DNA of 19,626 nt, from assembly GCA_018830585.1 (NCBI GenBank), contig JAHJSD010000011.1, positions 1 to 19,626 of the forward strand. Reading direction: 5' to 3'. Positions 14,205 through 19,626 of this stretch are shown here, piece by piece; position 1 is the stretch's first letter, and each line of letters opens with the position of its first letter. The translations under genes and the position numbers were made by a program. The notes under the pieces are model-generated. The model made no database searches. It saw only the letters and a list, made by a program, of their open reading frames with translations, and had not been told where the DNA came from. The DNA is from Patescibacteria group bacterium. GTDB taxonomy: Bacteria; Patescibacteriota; Microgenomatia; UBA12405; JAHJSD01.

Positions 14205-14615
14205 CAAAATTAGCTTAAGACTAAAAGCTTAAAGCTGAAAGCAAGATAAATGTCAGTATCCTCTTCGGGATGAGAACCCGTTGTGAGAATCTTTACCCGC
14301 CAAAGTACAATTCCATCTCTGAGGTGGAAGATTAGGACACCTCGGAAGCGTGACAGAATTCTTCTCGACTCCGCCGTACTTCGCTCGAAGGGTAAAACTA
14401 TCACTATTACCATTCGAGCTTGTCGAGAACCGACCCCGAGAAGCTCTTCCACGGGTAACACCCCCGGGGTGTCATACCTATGACACCCCGGGGGTGGAAA
14501 GCCTGCCAAACTGCTCGAATTAATTAATCACGATCCGGGATCGAATTTAACGAACAGATCCTTCTCGACTCAAGTTTACTCTGAGTTTACCGAAGGGCTC
14601 AAAGAATAATGTGCA
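14205..14615. other. repeat-rich intergenic region between tRNA-Cys and the IS630 element
   Basis: No gene. It holds a CTTTACCCGCCA/TCTGAGG block (14291-14324) also found after tRNA-Lys, a TTCGAGCTTGTCGAGAA type hairpin near 14412, the paired CACCCC palindromes (14458-14497), the third ACGATCC-G-GGATCG copy (14531-14543), and a CTCGACTCAAGTTTACTCTGAG-type repeat near 14563. Confidence 0.6.
14458..14497. repeat. paired CACCCC-type palindromes, copy 2
   Basis: CACCCCCGGGGTGTCA (14459-14474), 6-nt loop, TGACACCCCGGGGGTG (14481-14496): a perfect 16-bp hairpin. Each arm is also self-complementary. Copy 1 is in the thrS leader (10641-10680). Confidence 0.85.
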
Positions 14616-14654
14616 ACTATAGCCCCCGCAAAACAAATTTACCACATTTAATTG

Positions 14655-14660
14655 TATAAT
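14655..14660 (+). promoter_or_regulatory. -10 box of the IS630 transposase
   Basis: TATAAT, 7 nt before the GTG start, inside the element just after the left terminal repeat. The transcript would be leaderless. Confidence 0.6.
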
Positions 14661-14667
14661 TGTTCTA

Positions 14668-15696
14668 GTGTTAAAACCTGTCCAGATAACACTAGACGAA
14701 AAGGAATTATTGGTAAGCTGGTACCGTTATGGACCCAGCGCCTTGGCAAGAGATAGAGCCCACGCGGCTTTAATGAATGATCAGGGGCTAAACGCTCGCA
14801 AAATTGCCAATTTACTTCTCAGAGATTACAAAACAGTCAGGCTCTGGCTAGCCTCTTTTAAAAAACGCCGGATCAGTAGCCTTTTTACCAAGTATCAGGG
14901 CAACACCAATGCCAGTAAATTAACCAGAAATCAAAAAAAGCAAATCGCCAAGGTTCTCTCTCAGCCTCCATCAGAGTATGGAATCCCCAAGGAATTCTGG
15001 CAGTTAAGAGATTTGAAAAAATGGATCAGAGCTGAGTTTGGAGTAGTTTACGAATCGGACAGGAGTTATCATTTCCTTTTCAAGTTAGGTTGCTTTAGTT
15101 GGAGATTGCCGGATAAGTTTGATGCCAAGCGTGATCAGGAGTTGGTTTCCAAAAGACTTGGGGAGATTCGCCAAGAGATAAAACCCTTGCTCAATTCACC
15201 AGACTGGGTAGTTCTGGCCAGCGATGAAACTAGATTGGTTTGGGAAAGTGAATCAAGAAGAGCCTGGTTAAAAACTAACAAAAGGACAATTATCAGGGTA
15301 AACCGAAGTAGAGACTACCAGTCATTTTTGGGGAGCTTAAATCTCAACTCTGGCAAGTGTCATCTCCACTCTTTATCTTGGCAAAATCAGGAAGAAGTGA
15401 TTAAAGCCTTAAAGAAGCTTAAGAGCTACTACCCAAATCAGAGCATCTGCCTTGTTTGGGATAACGCCAGATGGCACAAGGGTAAAAAACTTAGGCAAGC
15501 ATTAAGAAGAAAAGGCAGCTTGACCAACTTCCACTTGATTAACTTCCCACCCTATGCTCCGGATACCAATCCTCAAGAGCATGTTTGGAAGTATGCTAAA
15601 GACAGAATTGCCCACCAGCCTACCGCTAGTTTCAAACAAAAAATCAACAATTTTAAGTTGTCCGTGATTCATCGAAAATTTAATTACCAAATCTGA
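14668..15696 (+). CDS. IS630-family DDE transposase
   Basis: 342 aa from GTG 14668. N-terminal helix-turn-helix (about residues 10-75; LNARKIANLLLRDYKTVRLWL), then the RNase H-like DDE domain: first Asp in VVLASDETRLVW, second in CLVWDNARWHKG, and the glutamate in PPYAPDTNPQEHVWKYAKD. All three acidic residues are present and there is no frameshift, so the enzyme should be competent for cut-and-paste at TA sites. It starts 7 nt after a TATAAT box with no Shine-Dalgarno. The gene fills the element between the terminal repeats. Confidence 0.95.
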   Translation: MLKPVQITLDEKELLVSWYRYGPSALARDRAHAALMNDQGLNARKIANLLLRDYKTVRLWLASFKKRRISSLFTKYQGNTNASKLTRNQKKQIAKVLSQPPSEYGIPKEFWQLRDLKKWIRAEFGVVYESDRSYHFLFKLGCFSWRLPDKFDAKRDQELVSKRLGEIRQEIKPLLNSPDWVVLASDETRLVWESESRRAWLKTNKRTIIRVNRSRDYQSFLGSLNLNSGKCHLHSLSWQNQEEVIKALKKLKSYYPNQSICLVWDNARWHKGKKLRQALRRKGSLTNFHLINFPPYAPDTNPQEHVWKYAKDRIAHQPTASFKQKINNFKLSVIHRKFNYQI

Positions 15697-15832
15697 TAAA
15701 ATTAACTTGTCAAAATCGGTAAATTTGTTTTGCGGTTGCTATAGTAACACGTAAATCATAAATCTTAAATAACCATTGTTTAATGCTTAATGATCAAATA
15801 AAAGAGGTTCTTTCCTAAAAACCTTTTAAAAT

Positions 15833-15840
15833 GGTAAAAT
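15833..15840 (+). promoter_or_regulatory. extended -10 promoter of glutamine synthetase
   Basis: TGGTAAAAT (TAAAAT at 15835-15840), 5 nt before the GTG start. No good -35 (TTCCTA at 17 nt). No GlnR-type TGTNA-N7-TNACA operator was seen. The IS630 element ends about 90 nt upstream. Confidence 0.5.
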
Positions 15841-15845
15841 AAAAG

Positions 15846-17165
15846 GTGTCCACCTTAAACCAGATTAAAAAGGAAATCCAGAAGGAAAATGTCTCCTTTG
15901 TATATCTTCAATTTTCCGATCTTACCGGACAATTAAAAAACGTTGTCGTCGACGCCGGCCGGATTGGAGAAGTTATAGAAAACGGAGTCTGGTTTGACGG
16001 TTCTTCGGTAGAAGGCTTTGCCAGAATTGCCGAAAGCGACATGCTTTTAAAGCCGGACCGGAATACTTTTGCCGTTATCCCCTGGAGCCCTCCGGAAAGA
16101 AGGTCCGCCAGAATGATCTGCGATATCTACCGGCCTTCAGGAAGAAAATTAACTACCGACCCGAGAACGATTTTAAAAACTCAAATCGATAAGCTTAAAA
16201 AAATGGGCTTTTCCTATTTTACCGGCGCCGAAGTGGAATTTTACCTGATCGAAAGAGAATTCCTGCCGGAGATCAGGCCCCACGACCGTAAGTCTTATTT
16301 TGACTATACTCCCCACTCCCGGGCTTCGACCATTTGCGAATCAACCATGAAGACAATCGCCGCTTTCGGTGCTATAGGGGAAACTCACCACCATGAAGTC
16401 GGCCGGGGCCAGCATGAAATTGATCTCCGCTACGATTCGGCTCTTAAAACCGCCGACAACATCATGGCTTTGAAAATGGCTCTTAAGGCCCATGCCAACG
16501 GCAGTGGCTTAAAAGTTACCTGGATGCCTAAACCAATTTTTAATTTTCCCGGCAACGGAATGCATATCCACCAAAGCCTTTGGAAAAACAATAAAAACAT
16601 TTTTTACGACCCTAAAAGCGACTATTCCCTTTCAAAAATTTCCCAATATTTTTTAGCCGGGCAGTTGAGCCACGCCAAGGCGATCAGCGCCATTGTTTCC
16701 CCGACGGTAAATTCATACAAAAGATTAGTGCCCGGTTTTGAAGCCCCGGTTTACATTTGCTGGGGACAAAACAACCGCTCGGCGCTAATTAGAATCCCTA
16801 AAGTTCCCAAAGAAAAAGCCCATCAGTCAACCAGAATGGAATACCGGGCCCCTGATCCGAGCGCCAATCCCTATTTGGCTTTTGCCGCTTTATTAGCCGC
16901 CGGAATGGACGGGATAGAGAAAAAAATACTGCCCCCAAAACCGGCTGATGACAATGTTTATTTTTTCAGAGAGAGAAAATTAGCCAGAGAGAAAATCGAA
17001 ACTCTGCCAACAACGCTGAAAGAAGCAATTGACGCCTTAGAGCAAGACCAAGTAATCTCATCAATTTTCGGCGCTGGCAAAGACCAGTTTTTGGAAATCA
17101 AAAGGCAGGAATGGAAAGAATTTTCTTGCCAAGTCTCTTCTTGGGAAATAGAAAAATATCTTTAA
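15846..17165 (+). CDS. glnA: glutamine synthetase, type I (alpha-like)
   Basis: Makes glutamine from glutamate, ammonia and ATP; cytosolic dodecamer in this family. 439 aa, the length of GSI-alpha enzymes. Motifs: beta-grasp N-terminus with WFDGSSVEGFARIAESDM, metal/glutamate ligands in FTGAEVEFYL (E129, E131), HHHEVGRGQHEIDL (E184, E191), NFPGNGMHIHQSL (H240), the substrate loop NSYKRLVPGFEAP, and MEYRAPDPSANPYLAFAAL. The tyrosine adenylylation region of GSI-beta is absent, so GlnE-type control is unlikely. R60 corresponds to the feedback arginine of Gram-positive GS. Start is GTG 15846, read from a probable leaderless mRNA. A terminator follows 50 nt after the stop. Confidence 0.95.
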   Translation: MSTLNQIKKEIQKENVSFVYLQFSDLTGQLKNVVVDAGRIGEVIENGVWFDGSSVEGFARIAESDMLLKPDRNTFAVIPWSPPERRSARMICDIYRPSGRKLTTDPRTILKTQIDKLKKMGFSYFTGAEVEFYLIEREFLPEIRPHDRKSYFDYTPHSRASTICESTMKTIAAFGAIGETHHHEVGRGQHEIDLRYDSALKTADNIMALKMALKAHANGSGLKVTWMPKPIFNFPGNGMHIHQSLWKNNKNIFYDPKSDYSLSKISQYFLAGQLSHAKAISAIVSPTVNSYKRLVPGFEAPVYICWGQNNRSALIRIPKVPKEKAHQSTRMEYRAPDPSANPYLAFAALLAAGMDGIEKKILPPKPADDNVYFFRERKLAREKIETLPTTLKEAIDALEQDQVISSIFGAGKDQFLEIKRQEWKEFSCQVSSWEIEKYL

Positions 17166-17214
17166 TCAACCCCCTTCTTGCCTCCAAACCAAGCTAATGT
17201 TAAAATTTGACCAA

Positions 17215-17242
17215 CCTGTTAGGAAAAAACAGGCGCTTTTTT
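17215..17242 (+). terminator. intrinsic terminator of glutamine synthetase
   Basis: CCTGTT, 7-nt loop, AACAGG, then CGC and six T (17237-17242). The stem is short but well placed after the stop codon. Confidence 0.75.
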
Positions 17243-17272
17243 GGTTTAGAGATTTTTGAAAAAAGTTCATTT

Positions 17273-17346
<74 letters not shown>

Positions 17347-17720
17347 CCGAGTCTAACTCGGTTGGCGGCCATGAGGGTGAGAACCCCCGTAAAAAACCTC
17401 TAACTTCTACAAGTTTCGCGTTAAAACTATAACTCGTCATGCTGAACTCGTTTCAGCATCTGTCTTTATCGCCATTTAAACAACAAATAGATCCTGAAAT
17501 AAATTCAGGATGACAATGGCCCAAAACTCGTGTCTTCATAAGAGGGATTAGCTGCCTGGGATCAACTACCAGTGAGAATATACCTCTTTACCCGCCAGGA
17601 TTTGCAGTCTGAGGCGTGAACGCCGCGCTTCCGAAAAAGTCGGCTCGAACAAGCAAAATTTCAGAAGAAATTTTGCTTAAAGAAAAATGCAAAAATTTTA
17701 AAGAGCTTTATTATAACTCA
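17347..17720. other. repeat-containing intergenic region after tRNA-Lys
   Basis: No gene. It includes the GTCAT...ATGAC two-hairpin repeat (17436-17514), the CTTTACCCGCCA/TCTGAGG block (17586-17614) shared with the region after tRNA-Cys, and a hairpin AGCAAAATTTC...GAAATTTTGCT near 17655-17680. Confidence 0.55.
17436..17514. repeat. dispersed repeat with two hairpins bounded by GTCAT...ATGAC
   Basis: Hairpin 1: ATGCTGAA/TTTCAGCAT; hairpin 2: ATCCTGAA/TTCAGGAT. The outer ends GTCAT and ATGAC match those of the 2848-2917 element, suggesting related repeat families. Confidence 0.65.
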
Positions 17721-17803
17721 AATGGCCACCCTGGTTGTAGTCAAACCCTTTCGGATCCGCCCAAGGTGGCCATTAAAAAATCCGAAAGATAGTTTGACTA
17801 CAA
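17721..17803. repeat. interlocked inverted repeats (pseudoknot-capable element)
   Basis: Arm a 17721-17734 pairs with a' 17761-17774 (14 nt, one mismatch). Arms b 17735-17746 and c 17748-17756 pair with b' 17792-17803 and c' 17780-17788 (12 and 9 bp). Because a' lies in the loop of the b-c hairpin and b-c lies in the loop of a-a', the folds are either mutually exclusive or form an H-type pseudoknot. It sits about 70 nt upstream of the first surface-protein promoter. Confidence 0.8.
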
Positions 17804-17869
17804 TTACACTATACAAATTTTTCGAAAGAAAAACAATAGCATGACCTTCTCAAAACCTTTGGGGAAATG

Positions 17870-17875
17870 TATAAT
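17870..17875 (+). promoter_or_regulatory. -10 box of the first surface-protein gene
   Basis: TATAAT, 5 nt before ATG 17881 (8 nt before the adjacent second ATG). No clear -35. Leaderless arrangement. Confidence 0.6.
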
Positions 17876-17880
17876 AAAAG

Positions 17881-18894
17881 ATGATGAAGAAAAATGGTTT
17901 ATTAAAGAATCTATTGATTTTTATTATTACAATAGCTTGGTTTTTTTCCGGCTGGCCGCAGATTTGGCCCAACCCGCCAATTCCACCAGAAATTAAAGAG
18001 GTAAAAGCCAGCCCAGCTGAGGCTTTGACTAATGGCAGTTTTACTGGCGGAACAACTGGCTGGACTTTGAGTGTTTCGACTTACGATGGCACAACCTATC
18101 AAGTAGGCCCTGGGTCAGTTACAACGGTAACAGCTGTAGGAAGAAACAAGGTAGCAACTGGAACTGCTACTCATGATAGTGCCATATCAACGAATGCTAC
18201 TGATATAGTAACCCTTAGTTTTTATTGGAAAAAAAATTATGTGGCAGCAACACCTGTTACTAATACAATATCAGTGCAAATACAAACTAGTGGCAGCGAT
18301 TGGAGTGCTCCGACAACATTATGGACAGATACTACAACTGGTGCTACTGACTGGACATATGTTAGTCAAGATGTTTCAAGTAATTTTGGCACTGGGAATT
18401 ATGATTTCCGTCTCTATATGGACCTTAAAAATCCTAATAATGCTAGCGCACAGACGCTAGCCTGGTTTGATACTGTCAGCCTTGATGTGGTTGCTGCTCC
18501 AGTTATTTCCGTTGTGATTACTACTGACGGCACGATTGCTTACGGGCCTATTGAAGGAGGTCAAAGTAAAAGCACCATTGATTTGACTGATACTCAAACA
18601 GCCCAAAACGATGGTAGCGCAACTGAAAACTTTAATATTATGACCAGTAGCGCGATAAATGGCACTTCCTGGACGATTGGTTCTTCAGCGGGAAATAATG
18701 TCTTTGTCCATGAGTTTTCTACCAACAGCGGCGGGGTTTGGACCAAGTTTACGGTGGCTGATAGTTACCAAACTTTAGCTACCGGAGTGGCAGTTTCCGG
18801 CACAGTAAATTTTGATTTAAGGATTACCGTACCGACGGATTCCGACTCAACGCAAAAAAACATTACCATTACTGTTCAAGCTGTTGCGCCGTAA
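17881..18894 (+). CDS. secreted surface protein with jelly-roll-like domain and shared C-terminal domain
   Basis: 337 aa. N-terminal signal/membrane segment (about residues 9-25, LLIFIITIAWFFSGW) is followed by a short Pro-rich stretch. Residues about 46-205 begin with NGSFTGGTTGWTL and look like a carbohydrate-binding-type jelly-roll domain. Residues about 207-337 are a Ser/Thr/Asn-rich beta domain with NDGSATENFNIM, GTSWTIGSS and a terminal ITITVQAVAP. The following gene has the same domain and the same last residues. I know no function; cell-surface structural or adhesion protein is a guess. Two adjacent ATG codons (17881, 17884) are both possible; a TATAAT is 5 nt upstream of the first and there is no Shine-Dalgarno. 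Confidence 0.85.
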   Translation: MMKKNGLLKNLLIFIITIAWFFSGWPQIWPNPPIPPEIKEVKASPAEALTNGSFTGGTTGWTLSVSTYDGTTYQVGPGSVTTVTAVGRNKVATGTATHDSAISTNATDIVTLSFYWKKNYVAATPVTNTISVQIQTSGSDWSAPTTLWTDTTTGATDWTYVSQDVSSNFGTGNYDFRLYMDLKNPNNASAQTLAWFDTVSLDVVAAPVISVVITTDGTIAYGPIEGGQSKSTIDLTDTQTAQNDGSATENFNIMTSSAINGTSWTIGSSAGNNVFVHEFSTNSGGVWTKFTVADSYQTLATGVAVSGTVNFDLRITVPTDSDSTQKNITITVQAVAP

Positions 18895-18926
18895 AATTAT
18901 CTTTGCTATACTGTTTTATAAACCAC

Positions 18927-18956
18927 TTGACAAAGAGAAAATGTTTATGTTTTAAT
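18927..18956 (+). promoter_or_regulatory. promoter of the second surface-protein gene
   Basis: TTGACA (18927-18932), 18-nt spacer, TTTAAT (18951-18956). The expected start, about 18963, is the A of the ATG, so the mRNA is leaderless. It also shows that the upstream in-frame start at 18903 is not used. Confidence 0.75.
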
Positions 18957-18962
18957 AAAAAT

Positions 18963-19496
18963 ATGAAAGGAAAATTTTTAGCGTTTTTTGCTATATTCTC
19001 GCTTTGCTTGTTAGCAGTTTCTCCTTTTTTAATCAGAATTGTCAGCGCTGCTTCAACCGCTACCGTTGCGGCCACTGTGACCGCCCAAATATACTCTGTT
19101 AGTGTGACAGATGGGATTGTTGCTTTTCTGACTGTTGCCCAGAACTCAACGCAGGATACTACTACGGGTGGGGTTAACAATAGCCAAACAGCAACCAATG
19201 ATGGCAGTGTGGCGGCTAAATTTAACATAATGGCAGCTAATTCAACCGGCGGTACGGGCTGGACATTAGCCGCGACAGCGGCTAGTGAAACCTACACCAT
19301 GAAATCTTGCACAGCTACCTGTGATACCACTCCTACCTGGACCTCTGTGGGTATAGATCCCAGCTATGCAACCTTGGTGGCAAGCGTTGGCGTCGGCTCG
19401 ACTCAGCCTTTTGACCTCCAGGTTGGAACTCCTACTTCTACGACAGAAACCACTCAGCAATCAATTACTGTTACCGTACAAGCAGTAGCGCCCTGA
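18963..19496 (+). CDS. small secreted surface protein, paralogue of the preceding C-terminal domain
   Basis: 177 aa from ATG 18963. Clear signal peptide: MKGKFLAFFAIF then a hydrophobic core to ISRIVSA-like VSA, with likely cleavage before AST. The mature part is one Ser/Thr-rich beta domain aligned with residues 207-337 of the preceding protein (TDGIVAF/TDGTIAY, NDGSVAAKFNIM/NDGSATENFNIM, GTGWTLAA/GTSWTIGS, VQAVAP end). Two cysteines (SCTATC) may form a disulfide. A longer reading from 18903 adds 20 residues without signal character and runs over the promoter, so it is rejected. It has its own promoter although it lies 68 nt after its paralogue. Confidence 0.85.
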   Translation: MKGKFLAFFAIFSLCLLAVSPFLIRIVSAASTATVAATVTAQIYSVSVTDGIVAFLTVAQNSTQDTTTGGVNNSQTATNDGSVAAKFNIMAANSTGGTGWTLAATAASETYTMKSCTATCDTTPTWTSVGIDPSYATLVASVGVGSTQPFDLQVGTPTSTTETTQQSITVTVQAVAP

Positions 19497-19561
19497 TTAA
19501 GACTTCCTCCACATTTGTAAGTTCGCAATCGAATCGCAACACCTTGCCGTAAAATGCAAGG
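19497..19561. other. probable left end of an IS30-type element
   Basis: Contains the near-palindrome GCAATCGAATCGCAAC (19525-19540) and a CCTTGC...GCAAGG hairpin (19542-19561) enclosing a TAAAAT -10-like box (19550-19555), 6 nt before the transposase ATG. Terminal inverted repeats cannot be confirmed because the right end is outside. Confidence 0.45.
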
Positions 19562-19626
19562 ATGGGTAAACATAAAAAACTAACACCAAAAGAAAGGGAT
19601 TTCATTGCAGTTTGGAGATCAAAGGG
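19562..19626 (+). CDS. IS30-family transposase, 5' fragment cut by the window edge
   Basis: My reading gives 21 residues before the edge, beginning MGKHKKLTPKERDFIAVW. This matches the start of the IS30-type helix-turn-helix that recognises terminal repeats, typically LT..ER..IA.....G. The start is ATG 19562, 6 nt after TAAAAT. Only the first part of the N-terminal DNA-binding domain is visible, so activity and completeness cannot be judged. Confidence 0.7.
   Translation, partial: MGKHKKLTPKERDFIAVWRSK

Larger units (their letters stand above)
14616..15745 (+). mobile_element. complete IS630-family insertion sequence
   Basis: About 1.13 kb, one transposase gene, and 28-bp terminal inverted repeats at 14616-14643 and 15718-15745 (shared ACTATAGC...CGCAAAACAAATTTACC, two differing positions). 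TA dinucleotides at both tips fit the TA target preference of the IS630/Tc1 group. Both ends are present and the gene is open, so the copy may be recent. Confidence 0.9.

Noticed and set aside
14210..14509. ORFs on both strands between tRNA-Cys and IS630
   Set aside because: They run through palindromic repeats (CACCCC hairpin and others) and have no start signals.
17198..17206. Extended -10 TGTTAAAAT as promoter of tRNA-Lys
   Set aside because: It resembles the tRNA-Cys promoter, but a terminator at 17215-17242 lies between it and the tRNA.
17721..17803. Integron attC site
   Set aside because: The box order is similar, but consensus core bases and extrahelical bases do not fit, and no integrase or cassette array is present.

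Overview
The window looks like a chromosomal segment of a Candidate Phyla Radiation (Patescibacteria) bacterium, most likely of Microgenomates type. This is an inference from gene style: threonyl-tRNA synthetase without a TGS domain, secreted proteins with Pro/Thr-rich linkers and dockerin modules, a cohesin-like/dockerin protein, TnpREP, IS630 and IS30 transposases, tight overlapping operons, and many GTG/TTG starts. UGA acts as a stop and no gene needs it as a sense codon, so the code appears standard.

Layout. 1-2308 (minus): ddl-murF peptidoglycan operon behind its own TATAAT. 2391-6077 (minus): secreted subtilase with dockerin, then cohesin-like/dockerin membrane protein, then small membrane protein carrying a dispersed repeat at its 5' end. 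6355-8019 (minus): unknown membrane-anchored protein. 8064-8772 (minus): VapBC toxin-antitoxin with a clear promoter and operator-like palindrome. 8798-10965 (minus): thrS and its leader. 11030-11116 (minus): 28-aa lysine/alanine-rich peptide. 11439-12180 (minus): TnpREP-type transposase with nearby palindromes. 12190-12490: structured intergenic region. 12491-13761 (minus): ECF sigma factor and membrane partner. 13800-14615: dispersed repeats and tRNA-Cys. 14616-15745 (plus): complete IS630 element. 15846-17346 (plus): glutamine synthetase, terminator, tRNA-Lys. 17347-17880: repeats and an interlocked inverted-repeat element. 17881-19496 (plus): two surface proteins sharing a C-terminal domain. 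19562 to the edge (plus): start of an IS30-family transposase.

The main discovery candidate is upstream of thrS. An extended -10 promoter drives a 14-codon ORF, starting GTG, with four consecutive threonine codons (ACC ACT ACT ACA). It is followed by mutually exclusive hairpins and a U-tract terminator, which is the geometry of ribosome-mediated transcription attenuation as in the enterobacterial thr and trp leaders. It would sense charged tRNA-Thr and control threonyl-tRNA synthetase; no T-box is visible.

A second window-wide pattern is that most promoter-proximal genes have a -10 hexamer only 5-10 nt before the start codon and no Shine-Dalgarno. This implies leaderless mRNAs. Shine-Dalgarno sequences appear instead at an internal operon gene (the sigma partner), at thrS and at the small basic peptide.
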